Shown one piece after another: positions 7,381 to 15,283 of a stretch of DNA of 39,764 bases. The DNA is taken from NCBI GenBank assembly GCA_002686995.1, contig NYZC01000187.1:1-39764 (forward strand), in the 5' to 3' direction. This DNA is from Phycisphaeraceae bacterium. Its GTDB lineage: Bacteria; Planctomycetota; Phycisphaerae; Phycisphaerales; Phycisphaeraceae. Position 1 is the stretch's first letter. Each line of letters opens with the position of its first letter. A model generated the notes under the pieces. It had not been told where the DNA came from. It was given only the letters and a program-made list of their open reading frames with translations, and made no database searches. Position numbers and translations under genes: made by a program.

Positions 7381-8940
7381 ATGTCCGTCCTCTTATCCAT
7401 CTTCATCACCGCGCACCGCGAAGGGCTGATCGCTCACAAGACCATGCGGAGCCTGGAGCGAGCACTGCGACGGCTCGACGAGTCGTGCATCGACTACGAA
7501 GCGATCGTTCATATCGATGACGGTGACGAGGTCACCCGCGCATACTTCGAGCGTCAGTCCCTGTTCGCGACGACGGTCTTCGAGAACGCGTTCGGCGATA
7601 TCGGCACGTCCCGCAATTTCTGTGTCGAGCAGGCGTCCGGTCGATACGTCGCGTTCATCGATGCGGACGACCTTGTCGGCGGAAACTGGCTCGTCGATGC
7701 CCTCGAGCACCTGGAGGAGCGGCCGAACGTCATCGCGCACGCCGAATATTCGGTCCTCTTCGGAGAGTCCTGCGTGGTCTGGCCGAAAGCGAATTCCGGG
7801 CCGATCGACGTCGAGCGCCTGATCGCGGTCTCGGACAATCGCTGGGATTCGGCCATCGTGGCGAGGCGCGAGCTTCTCGAGGACAACCCGTATTCCAGCA
7901 ATGTCGGCGGGTTCGGCATGGAGGACTGGCACTTCAACTGCGAGACGCTGAGCCGGGGCATCGAGCACCACGTGGTGCCGGAGACCGCGCTGTTCGTTCG
8001 CAGAAAAGCCGAGTCGATGATGACCCGGCAGGCCGTGAACTTCCACACGGTGCAATACACACGAATGCTCGACTTCGTTGAGGTCGCCCGTCTGAACGCG
8101 GACGCACGGCACCATGCGGAATCGTGCGCTCCGGGCAGGGTTCGAAGGTCGATCGAATGGCTGACCCGACGCGGTGGCGAGCCGCACGAACCCGACCCGC
8201 GCGAGCGACGTCTGCCAGGATGGCTCTACGACCAATGGCTCGACATGCACGATCTGGACAAGGAGCTGTTTCCCCCGCGTGGGCGCGATGAATCGCCGCC
8301 GATCTATCGTTGCGACCAGGTCAGGCAGGCCGGTCTCGTCTACAAGGGCGTGGCGGACAGCCTGTCCGCTGCGCGGATCGATCACCTGGTCTTCGCTCCC
8401 TCGTGCTTCGACGGTGAAGGCGAACGCATCGCCGTTCGCGACGCCAACCGGATGGCGCGGAAACATCCGCGCCTTCGCGTGGCGGTCTTCACGACCGACG
8501 ACGGCCGAGCGGCCCGGACCTGTGTGCCCGAGCGCACCGTGGACTACGTGGATTTCGGAGCGATGTGCGACGGCCTGTCCAAGGACGAGCAATTGCGCCT
8601 GCTGGCGCGCATCATCGTCCAGGCTCGCGTGAATCGCATCCAGGTCGTGAACTCGGCGCTGGCCAGCGCCTGGGTCGAAAGGCACAAGCAACTGATTCGG
8701 ACGCTGGGGATCGAGGTGTACCCGTCGGCGATCCGCAGTGAATGGGACGAGACGGGCCGAGAGGGCGGATTCGTTCACGACCGTCTGCCGGCGATCATGG
8801 ACGTGACGACACGGGTCCTCGCCGAAGATCAGGATCTCGCCGATCGGCTCATCTCGGAGTACGGGTATGAGCGCGATCGGTTCGTGGTGGACGACGGCTT
8901 TGCCGGTCAGCACCAGCCGGGCCCGATCAAGGTCCGATGA
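7381..8940 (+). CDS. Two-domain glycosyltransferase, family 2 N-terminal domain
   Basis: A 519-residue protein. The first 240 residues are a GT-A family 2 fold: SIFITAHREG at the nucleotide-sugar-binding start and the acidic metal-binding motif FIDADDL at 92-98, followed by the acceptor-side FGMEDWHFN. The C-terminal 200 residues (HLVFAPSCFDGEGERIAV onward, with LRVAVFTTDD and EVYPSAIR) look like a Rossmann-type GT-B half without the retaining E(x7)E motif, so this half may be structural. The ATG at 7381 is preceded by AGGG about 8 bases away; the longer in-frame start at 7324 would read through the end of the small secreted ORF. It probably builds a cell-surface glycan; sugar donor unknown. 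No membrane segment is seen. Confidence 0.8.
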   Translation: MSVLLSIFITAHREGLIAHKTMRSLERALRRLDESCIDYEAIVHIDDGDEVTRAYFERQSLFATTVFENAFGDIGTSRNFCVEQASGRYVAFIDADDLVGGNWLVDALEHLEERPNVIAHAEYSVLFGESCVVWPKANSGPIDVERLIAVSDNRWDSAIVARRELLEDNPYSSNVGGFGMEDWHFNCETLSRGIEHHVVPETALFVRRKAESMMTRQAVNFHTVQYTRMLDFVEVARLNADARHHAESCAPGRVRRSIEWLTRRGGEPHEPDPRERRLPGWLYDQWLDMHDLDKELFPPRGRDESPPIYRCDQVRQAGLVYKGVADSLSAARIDHLVFAPSCFDGEGERIAVRDANRMARKHPRLRVAVFTTDDGRAARTCVPERTVDYVDFGAMCDGLSKDEQLRLLARIIVQARVNRIQVVNSALASAWVERHKQLIRTLGIEVYPSAIRSEWDETGREGGFVHDRLPAIMDVTTRVLAEDQDLADRLISEYGYERDRFVVDDGFAGQHQPGPIKVR

Positions 8941-8944
8941 CCCG

Positions 8945-10396
8945 CTACTCGTGACTCGTCATCGTCAACGAATAGAGCTTCGCATTGACGAGGAAGATCC
9001 GCACGCAGGCGTCGCGGTTTCGTTCCGTCGCACGACCTGTCCACGTCAGCGCCTGCTCCGGACCGTTGCCTGTCATCGCGACGCAGTCGTTGCGGCTGAA
9101 GCCGTCGATCACCTGTCCGTCCGGCGCGACAAGCTCGCCCTGAATGCGCCCACCTTCGGCGTCGGCGTTCAGCAGTATCCGGTGTGACGAGGCGCCGACG
9201 ATCGGTCTGGTTACGACACAACCTTCTTCGGCCTCGGCATCCAGCGATACCCAGTGGTCCTCGGGCATTCTCGCCATCATCACGGTCCGGTGGATCGGGC
9301 GTCCCGTCTCTTTCAGCCTCCGGTGATCCCAGATGCTGTGGCGCTCGGGGCAGGCCGTGTAGAAGATCCATGTTTCTCCGTCGACGACGGGCGGCGATGA
9401 CTGGGGCGCGAACAGCTCACCCGCATCCGGCGCTCCGGGGTCGCCGGTCGGCAGGATCGCCCGTCGGTCGGTCGGGCGATGCCACGTCCGTCCATCGCGG
9501 CTGTATGCCATCTGGATGTCGAGAATGCCCATGCGCGGGTCGCCGAAGTCCGCGGGCGGCTCGTGTCGCACTTCGTATCCCTCGGCTCCGGGCAGCGTGT
9601 AGTGCGTGTTGACCAGGCCCAGATGAAGGCCCTCGTAGCGAAACGGCGTCAGCGACTGGAGGTTGAACATCGACGGAGGATCGTGCTCGTCCGGGGCGAC
9701 GAGTGCGCGCCCGCGGTCTTCCCAGTTCACGAGGTCGAAGCTCTCGTACATCGAGACGTCGCGCGGAAGGTTCGGCACGCGACGGGTGAACAGCACGTAC
9801 TTTCGTCGCTCGGGCACGTAATAGAGCGTCATCCCGCCGTCGGCGACGCCGCGCAGCACGGGGTTGACGTGCGCGGGGCGTTCCCAGGTCAGTCCGTCGG
9901 CCGAGTACGCGAGGTTCAGCGGCACGTGAAACCGGCCCCAGACCATTTCCGGCGCGTCGATCATGAAGATCATCTTGTAGCGGCGGGCGACCGGGTCGCT
10001 CGGGTCGAAGACGATCGTCCAGCAGAAGTCGTTCATCGCGTCGAGCATGTAGTTGTTGCGGGTCGAGCCGTTGACCTCAACCCGGTTCAGCTCCGGGCGG
10101 TCCCAGTTGATGCCGTCACGGCTGGTGGCGTACGCCCAGCGACGGGCCGCCGAACCTCGCTCGATGCGCTCGATCACCGCGTACCACATTCGGAAGACGC
10201 GTTCAGACGCGTCGTAGAGCACGTTGACGTAGTTGACGTCCTCGCGGTCGTGATTCCACGGCGCGTCGGCGCGCATCACCGGTTCGGGATGCTTGACGGC
10301 CTGGTTGACCCTCCGACGCAGATTCCGCGTCTCGAGCAGGAACGTGTCATCGACCAGCAGGATTTTCTTGCGACGACCGACGCGCGGCTTGGACAT
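8945..10396 (-). CDS. Five-bladed beta-propeller glycosidase-like protein (GH32/GH43 clan-like)
   Basis: A 483-residue protein without a signal peptide. It has the recurring blade signature of the GH32/43/68/117 propellers: VLYDASERVFRMWY, YATSRDGINWDRPEL, YSADGLTWERP, YESFDLVNWEDRG and YSRDGRTWHRP. An acidic residue follows an early blade start (DAPWNHDREDVNYVNV). The last ~100 residues form a beta-sandwich-like tail ending in AKLYSLTM. The protein at 36325-37860 shares the opening (D-PWxH), the blade phrase Y-A-x-S-x-DG-x-x-W and the tail ending (AELYSFRVV), so they are paralogues. No family catalytic triad can be assigned by eye, so hydrolase activity is inferred from fold. The stop is four bases from the convergent glycosyltransferase stop. 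Confidence 0.75.
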   Translation of the reverse strand: MSKPRVGRRKKILLVDDTFLLETRNLRRRVNQAVKHPEPVMRADAPWNHDREDVNYVNVLYDASERVFRMWYAVIERIERGSAARRWAYATSRDGINWDRPELNRVEVNGSTRNNYMLDAMNDFCWTIVFDPSDPVARRYKMIFMIDAPEMVWGRFHVPLNLAYSADGLTWERPAHVNPVLRGVADGGMTLYYVPERRKYVLFTRRVPNLPRDVSMYESFDLVNWEDRGRALVAPDEHDPPSMFNLQSLTPFRYEGLHLGLVNTHYTLPGAEGYEVRHEPPADFGDPRMGILDIQMAYSRDGRTWHRPTDRRAILPTGDPGAPDAGELFAPQSSPPVVDGETWIFYTACPERHSIWDHRRLKETGRPIHRTVMMARMPEDHWVSLDAEAEEGCVVTRPIVGASSHRILLNADAEGGRIQGELVAPDGQVIDGFSRNDCVAMTGNGPEQALTWTGRATERNRDACVRIFLVNAKLYSLTMTSHE

Positions 10397-10447
10397 GCTG
10401 TGGCTCGGCGGACCTGCGCCCCTTTCGGCGGCCGTCCTCGTGGTAGC

Positions 10448-10500
10448 GATGACCTGAGAACATCTTCACTACACTGACGTGAGGATCTTCTCAAGTCATC
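10448..10500. promoter_or_regulatory. Inverted repeat upstream of the propeller gene
   Basis: Arms 10448-10464 and 10484-10500 (GATGACCTGAGAACATC against the complement of GATCTTCTCAAGTCATC) pair with two mismatches around a 19-base loop. It lies about 50 bases upstream of the minus-strand gene starting at 10396, where an operator or leader hairpin would sit. Function not shown. Confidence 0.45.
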
Positions 10501-10701
10501 GCAAACCCGGTCAGCAGGCGAATCCGGATGCTCAGCCCCGAGCACAAGCTGTTCCGTGACAGCAACCGGCCGCGCATCGCCGCGATGGTGAGGCCGCTGC
10601 TGGAGGAAAGCTGAAACGGGGAGCCGGGCTCCCGCGAGGAGGTGTCACCGGGCCGGAATGTGCTCAAGAAGCGACGGTGCGGGCTGAAGCCCGCAACCTA
10701 A

Positions 10702-10742
10702 CGCGGGCTTCGCCCGCAAGTCGGAAAGTCGGAAGTCGAAAG
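10702..10742. repeat. Second copy of the composite hairpin-heptad repeat
   Basis: CGCGGGCTTCGCCCGC (10702-10717) followed by heptads AAGTCGG, AAAGTCGG, AAGTCG, the same order as at 5815-5863. An inverted heptad block lies at 10785-10815, so the pair could fold back on itself. Confidence 0.7.
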
Positions 10743-10811
10743 AACCTGACTCCGGCCGGCGCGGTGGGGCATCGACAGTTCCGCTTTCGACCTTCAGACC
10801 TTGGACCTTCG

Positions 10812-10836
10812 ACTTCTCGCCATCGTGACGAGAAGT
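10812..10836. repeat. Hairpin repeat, copy A (ACTTCTCG...CGAGAAGT)
   Basis: A 25-base hairpin with perfect 8-base arms ACTTCTCG/CGAGAAGT. A second copy is at 11040-11064, and in both the bases after the hairpin are similar (GAAGAGTCTACGCGG against GAAGAATCTATCGTG). The two direct copies flank the decamer array and its inverted partner. Confidence 0.6.
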
Positions 10837-10877
10837 TACACCCGAAGAGTCTACGCGGCCGAGCCGCAACGTTCAGG

Positions 10878-10927
10878 AACCACGGATGAACACGGATGAA
10901 CACGGATGAACACGGATGAACACGGAT
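10878..10927. repeat. Tandem decamer array (ATGAACACGG)
   Basis: AACCACGG is followed by four exact copies of ATGAACACGG and a truncated end. An inverted single copy is at 11017-11034, and a five-unit array of the same decamer, with two units changed to ATGGACACGG, is at 25651-25700 behind the MalG-like permease gene. The same sequence type is an interspersed repeat in several unrelated bacterial genomes as far as I recall; here it is clearly non-coding. Confidence 0.75.
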
Positions 10928-11039
10928 TTTTCGGACCGGACGCCTCACGGCGTCCGGAGGAGCAAGAACCGGTCTTGACCCCGGACGCCTCACGGCGTCC
11001 GAGTCCGAACTCCCGTCCGTGTTCATCCGTGGTTCTTCA

Positions 11040-11064
11040 ACTTCTCGTCACCGTGACAAGAAGT
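11040..11064. repeat. Hairpin repeat, copy B
   Basis: ACTTCTCGTCAC, a one-base centre, then GTGACAAGAAGT: 12-base arms with one mismatch. It is the direct repeat of the hairpin at 10812-10836. Confidence 0.6.
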
Positions 11065-11109
11065 GACGGCGGAAGAATCTATCGTGATGCCAGGTCCGGA
11101 CAATGCGAC

Positions 11110-11143
11110 ACCCCCCCAACCCCCCCTTACGAAAGGGGGGGTT
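11110..11143. repeat. C/G-rich palindrome, single unit
   Basis: AACCCCCCCTT and AAGGGGGGGTT form perfect 11-base arms (11118-11128, 11133-11143) around ACGA. It is one half of the larger double element at 36192-36274 and lies upstream of the secreted TIM-barrel gene. Confidence 0.7.
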
Positions 11144-11240
11144 GCATGCCTTCCGCAGGGATGAATTGCGGTTATCTTTTGTGGCTCTTTGCAGGTTTTC
11201 GTGGCTCCCGTACGATGCCATTCAAATCGGAATGCATGCA

Positions 11241-13253
11241 ATGAATCGATTCGCAACGTGGTTCGCCGCCGTGCTCGCGTTCCTGCTTCTGTTGGATCCG
11301 GCGCACGGCGTGCTGGTCATGTCCGGCCGATACCGCGTCCTGGTTGACGGATTCGAGACGGGCGCGCCGCAGCAGCCTCCCGTGGGTTGGACGACCGGCG
11401 GCAGATCGATGCAACTGATCGTCGAGCCCGGTGAAGGCGCGCCTGCCGCCCCCGAGGGCCGTCGATATCTGCAGATGAGCAACAACCCCGTGCCGACGGG
11501 CTTCGCTTATCGCCGGTTCGCTGCGATGCGCCGAGGGAACCTCCGATGCTCCTGGCGCATGTACATCGTCGAGGCCGGCGCGGAACAGGCGGGCGGCGCG
11601 TTCTACCTGCGCACGAGCGGGCCTGCGGAGGGACGCGCTGCCGTGTCGTGGAATCGTGCGACGCCCGGTCAGGCTTCGTACGCCCACGCCGGTTCCTGGC
11701 GGGACGCCGGAGTCCCGTTCAAGGTCGGCAGATGGCAGACGTGGACGATCGACTACAACTTCAACGACTCTGGTTCCGCGGACGACACGTACACGCTGAC
11801 CGTCGACGGAGCCACCAGCACGGCGATCACGGCCGGCACGAACGGCCCGGACGACATCGGCGAGCTGCTGATCGAGCAGTCCGGCGCGCTGCACGACTTC
11901 TATGTCGACATGCCGGAGCCGCCGCCGATCGTCGCCCCGTCAAAGCCAAGCCGCCCGAAGCACTTCGGCCGGCAATGGGTGCGCCGCAATCCGTTCACGA
12001 TCATGGGCCTCACCGCGCTGCGCAAGGAGTTCGACGCCGAGCAGTATCGTCGCGGCGGATTCGGGGCTGCGCTGGCATTCAAGAACAAGACCCACGTGTT
12101 CGAAGCGCTGACCAAGGCGAGGATCGACTACCACTATCGCGTGCAGCCGCTGCACAAGGGGCCCTTGACTGAAGAGGTCAAGGCGCAGGTCGCGCAGGTC
12201 ATCGAACACTACCCCGGGGCGACTGGCATCTTCATGTACGACGAGCCCAAGTGGATGCACATGCCCGACGTAGCGAAGGGAAACGAGTGGGTCCGGGAAA
12301 CCTGGCCGCACCTGCTGACGTACACCAACGCCAATCCGATCGGCGGCAACGCGGTCAAGTATTACGGCAAGGAACCGCCGGGCGGGACGTACACGTATCA
12401 GCAGTACATCGCGGACATCGTGGACCTGACGAGGTCCGACGTGCTTTGCTTCGACATCTATCCGTTCGCCAAGGGGCCCGTCGCCGGGCATAGCGGCTCC
12501 TACTTCCTCAATCTCGAGATCATCAGGGCCGAGGCGCTCAGGGCGGGGATTCCGTACTGGACGATCGTGCAGTCGTTCGAGGTGGAGCTCGAGCATCTGC
12601 GCCGGCGGCTGCCAAGCGAGTCGGACCTGCGGATGCAGGTCTTTTCCTCGCTGGCCTACGGTTTCACCGGGATCATGTACTTCTGCTACGACCACGTCTT
12701 CGAGCGCGGGCTCACCGATCCGGGCGGCGCGCCCAATCGCCTCTACTACGCGGCGCAACACGTCAACACCGAGATTGCGAACGTCGGCCAGGCCCTTCGA
12801 TTCCTGACGAGCCGACACGTCCTGCACGTTCGCGGATCGCACGTCGAGAACGGGCGCACCGTGTCGCACGACGCCGAAGCGGCCACCAGGGTGGTCGAGC
12901 CGGAGGTGGCCCGGGACTGGTCGATCCGAAGCGTCACGATCGGCGAGCAGGCGCCGGGGCGCGACGCGCTGCTCGGCCTCTTCGAGGATGACGACGGCAA
13001 CCGTTACTTCATGCTCGTCAATCTCTGGCACAGCCTCGCGGCGTCACCGGCGCAGGACAAGGTCACCTTCACCGTCGAGCTTGACACGTCGATCACCCGG
13101 ATCACGCGCCTGTCTCGCGAAACCGGTCGGCCCGAAGTGCTCTCCGTGCCGGACAGCGTCCTGACGCTGACGCTCCCGGGAGGGACGGGCGACCTGTTTG
13201 CCGTGGAGGAGGACACCTTTCCGGGGCTGGGCCGGGGGCGGGATTCAAATTGA
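11241..13253 (+). CDS. Secreted TIM-barrel glycoside-hydrolase-like protein with N-terminal LamG-like module
   Basis: A 670-residue exported protein. Residues 1-23 form a signal peptide ending DPAHG. Residues about 30-225 resemble a concanavalin-like or LamG sandwich (LVDGFETGAPQQPPVGW, WTIDYNFNDSG, DDTYTLTVDG). Residues about 250-560 read as a TIM barrel: GIFMYDEPKW at 329-338, where the DE pair is a likely catalytic acid position, and LCFDIYPFAKGP at 402-413, a pairing seen in uncharacterised glycosidase-like barrels of environmental bacteria. The C-terminal ~90 residues look like a beta-sandwich. I chose the ATG at 11241 because an upstream extension would encode an interspersed C/G-rich repeat. 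The stop TGA (13251-13253) touches a 46-base repeat. Glycosidase activity is inferred from fold; substrate unknown. Confidence 0.75.
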   Translation: MNRFATWFAAVLAFLLLLDPAHGVLVMSGRYRVLVDGFETGAPQQPPVGWTTGGRSMQLIVEPGEGAPAAPEGRRYLQMSNNPVPTGFAYRRFAAMRRGNLRCSWRMYIVEAGAEQAGGAFYLRTSGPAEGRAAVSWNRATPGQASYAHAGSWRDAGVPFKVGRWQTWTIDYNFNDSGSADDTYTLTVDGATSTAITAGTNGPDDIGELLIEQSGALHDFYVDMPEPPPIVAPSKPSRPKHFGRQWVRRNPFTIMGLTALRKEFDAEQYRRGGFGAALAFKNKTHVFEALTKARIDYHYRVQPLHKGPLTEEVKAQVAQVIEHYPGATGIFMYDEPKWMHMPDVAKGNEWVRETWPHLLTYTNANPIGGNAVKYYGKEPPGGTYTYQQYIADIVDLTRSDVLCFDIYPFAKGPVAGHSGSYFLNLEIIRAEALRAGIPYWTIVQSFEVELEHLRRRLPSESDLRMQVFSSLAYGFTGIMYFCYDHVFERGLTDPGGAPNRLYYAAQHVNTEIANVGQALRFLTSRHVLHVRGSHVENGRTVSHDAEAATRVVEPEVARDWSIRSVTIGEQAPGRDALLGLFEDDDGNRYFMLVNLWHSLAASPAQDKVTFTVELDTSITRITRLSRETGRPEVLSVPDSVLTLTLPGGTGDLFAVEEDTFPGLGRGRDSN

Positions 13254-13297
13254 ATTAAGCTATTAGTCAGTAAGCCAATCGTTATTTGTCGATTCGG
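13252..13297 (+). repeat. 46-base dispersed repeat, copy 1
   Basis: Begins GAATTAAGCTATTAG inside the stop codon of the preceding gene and ends GTTATTTGTCGATTCGG. It matches the complement of 28886-28931 at 41 of 46 positions. It is AT-rich compared with its surroundings and lies between two convergent genes. Confidence 0.75.
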
Positions 13298-13321
13298 ACT
13301 CAGCTTCCGACACGAGTCCGC

Positions 13322-15142
13322 TCAGCCGCGAATGTCCTCATATGGATCCTCGGCCAGGCAGGCCGGGACGGGTTCCGTCGGCTCGCCGAGCTGTTCGCGG
13401 GCCGCGCGCCAGAGGTTCGTGCGGCGATGACGGCAGTGGTGACGCTCCCACGGCGTGTTCTGCAGCAGGTCGAGACCGGCGCGCGGGCTGCCGCTGTCGA
13501 TTTCGATGGAGGCACGTACTTCGAGCTTGCGCGCGTCGTCATCGGGCCAGGCGGTGAGCAGCGCGCGGCGCTCGTCGGTGCGTCCGAGTTCCTGCAGGCG
13601 CGCATCGGACTCCTCGAGCAAGGTGCCGTCGCGGAGCGTGCGGGCGGCTGCCATCAGCCTGGCAAGAGCCGCTTGCTCATTCATTCCCAGATGTAGATCG
13701 ATGCGCGAGACCAGCGCGGCAGCGATTTCGGACGGGGTTCCCGGGCGCCCCCAGCCTTCGACGCGATCATCGCCACCCGCGATGCGTTCCAGGATCGATC
13801 GCGCCACGTCCCGGTTCTCCGTGGCACAGGCATGGACGCCGCGCATGAACGACCAGAGGTGACGGGATGGGCGCTGCGTCTGCGCCCATTCGAGCGCCTG
13901 CGCGATGTCGGCGTATCCGGTCGGCGGCCATCCGGCATCCGCGTCACCGATCTCGCGTGCCAGGTCGTCCAGTCGTGCGGCGCCATCGGCGCGCCATGCA
14001 TCGACGAGGTGACGCCAGACTCGCCCGGTGGCGTGCTTGTCGAGGGCAGGCAGCATGCGCGGCGCGTCCTTCACGCTGCCGAGCGCCGAGGTGACCGATG
14101 CGAACGTCGGCCGTCGCGGCGCGTCGAGCTCCGCCCGGTCGTCGACCGGTTGCCAGATCTCGACGAACGCGAGGTCCTCACCGGGCCCGAGCGTGACGTA
14201 TTCCTCCTGGAGACCGGGGACGCCGGACTGAATCTCGCAGCTCGTCCCGCCGTCGCGTGTCATCGAGATCGTCCAGTTGGAGGTGATGCCCGTGTGGCCG
14301 AAGCTCCACAGCTTCTTTCCCGGCAGGCGCGCAGGATCGGCAAGGTGCAGCAGACCCCACTGGCGCTCGTGGTGATAGATCCCGAACCAGTCGGCGGTCG
14401 AAGGATGGTGGAACGTGCCGATCATCCGGTCGTACTGCCGGTGGTACCGCAGGTCGATCCCGTGCATGACCGGCCATGTACCGCGCTTCTCTTCACCGAT
14501 GTGAGCGACCATCGGCTCGTCGGGAAACACGAACTCGGTGTCGCCCCCCGCGGGCTGGGCCGCGTTCGACCACCACTGGATCTTGCGACGCGTCACCGTG
14601 TCGTTCCATCCGCGCACGGCCACGACGACGCCGCGGTATCCGCGGTAGAGACGCACCTCGGCCCGCCACGACAGGCCCCACTGCCGGTCGCGTTCGCCGA
14701 CGGCGACGCCGGCCATGCCGGCCTCATCATCGTGAACAAGCTCGTAGGCGACGGGGTCGGTGCCAGTGGGTGAGTGCGTGTAGGGAAAGTTGAGTTCGAC
14801 GCCCAGCGACAGGAAGCTCCACCGTGGGGGAATGCGGACCGGGCGGACACATCGATTGTCGTGCAGGTACGCCGCGCCCGTGCGGCGATCCTCGATCTGG
14901 AAGATGCGACCGCCGAGATCCGGAATGACCGTCACCCGAAGCAGGTCGTTCTCGATCTCGACGGTCCGGTAGGTCCGCTGCGCGGGATGGCGCTCGTTTC
15001 TCAGCACGAGCTCATACGGATAGATCGTCTCGTCGTTGGGGTCGTTCGGATCGAACAGCGGCGGCATGCAGGATCGCGGCACGGTCCGGTAGGTGGGCAG
15101 CGCGATCTCGGATTCGCAAGCGTCGAGGATTTCGTCAGCCAT
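13322..15142 (-). CDS. DUF5107 domain protein
   Basis: A 606-residue protein without a signal peptide. Residues about 15-320 match the DUF5107 fold, related to galactose mutarotase sandwiches: LPTYRTVP at the start, YPYELVLRNER, TYRTVEIENDLLRVTVIPDL with GGRIFQIEDRRTG, GVELNFPYTHSPT, and WWSNAAQPA. Family members often carry long TPR arrays and exceed 1,000 residues; here about 240 residues of helical repeat-like sequence follow (LWSFMRGVHACATENRDVA, RTDERRALLTAWPDDDARK), so this is a short version. It likely binds or remodels a sugar; the reaction is unknown. It converges on the secreted barrel gene at 11241, with a 46-base repeat between them. The ATG at 15142 has no strong ribosome-binding site. 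Confidence 0.85.
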   Translation of the reverse strand: MADEILDACESEIALPTYRTVPRSCMPPLFDPNDPNDETIYPYELVLRNERHPAQRTYRTVEIENDLLRVTVIPDLGGRIFQIEDRRTGAAYLHDNRCVRPVRIPPRWSFLSLGVELNFPYTHSPTGTDPVAYELVHDDEAGMAGVAVGERDRQWGLSWRAEVRLYRGYRGVVVAVRGWNDTVTRRKIQWWSNAAQPAGGDTEFVFPDEPMVAHIGEEKRGTWPVMHGIDLRYHRQYDRMIGTFHHPSTADWFGIYHHERQWGLLHLADPARLPGKKLWSFGHTGITSNWTISMTRDGGTSCEIQSGVPGLQEEYVTLGPGEDLAFVEIWQPVDDRAELDAPRRPTFASVTSALGSVKDAPRMLPALDKHATGRVWRHLVDAWRADGAARLDDLAREIGDADAGWPPTGYADIAQALEWAQTQRPSRHLWSFMRGVHACATENRDVARSILERIAGGDDRVEGWGRPGTPSEIAAALVSRIDLHLGMNEQAALARLMAAARTLRDGTLLEESDARLQELGRTDERRALLTAWPDDDARKLEVRASIEIDSGSPRAGLDLLQNTPWERHHCRHRRTNLWRAAREQLGEPTEPVPACLAEDPYEDIRG

Positions 15143-15165
15143 CAGGACAATCTATCGGTTCGGGG

Positions 15166-15242
15166 GTAGCCGAAGTGACCGCACTTCGGAGATTGGCTCG
15201 GGATATCGAGTGGATCGTCTGAAATCTGGCGACTTCAGCTAC
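15166..15242. repeat. Pair of inverted GTAG-CYGAAGTS hairpins
   Basis: GTAG then CCGAAGTG ACCG CACTTCGG (15166-15189), and on the opposite strand GTAG then CTGAAGTC GCCA GATTTCAG (15219-15242). Each is a 20-base hairpin with a 4-base loop preceded by GTAG. Further members are at 18629-18652 and, degenerate, at 16884-16907. They fill the gap between the DUF5107 gene start and the next minus-strand stop. Confidence 0.7.
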
Positions 15243-15283
15243 GGATCCGGGGGCGGAGAGCGGCCTTGGGAATCGAGGGGAAG

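Larger units (their letters stand above)
10397..11240. other. Gene-poor repeat island, 844 bases
   Basis: No convincing gene. It holds, in order: an inverted repeat (10448-10500); a 28-codon ORF (10528-10614) of doubtful meaning; paired GC hairpins and heptads (10679-10742); an inverted heptad block (10785-10815); a hairpin repeated at 10812-10836 and 11040-11064; the decamer array (10878-10927) with an inverted single copy at 11017-11034; two copies of a palindrome around GGACGCCTCACGGCGTCC (10936-10957 and 10981-11000); and a C/G-rich hairpin (11118-11143). A weak promoter TTTGCA (11188-11193), 17 bases, TACGAT (11211-11216) could serve the gene at 11241. Confidence 0.7.

Noticed and set aside
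10528..10614. 28-codon ORF, MLSPEHKLFRDSNRPRIAAM and so on
   Set aside because: Residue pattern is plausible but there is no ribosome-binding site, no family and it is inside a repeat island; left as undecided remnant.
11103..11240. N-terminal extension of the secreted barrel protein
   Set aside because: It would place repeat-encoded residues ahead of a normal signal peptide that begins at 11241.
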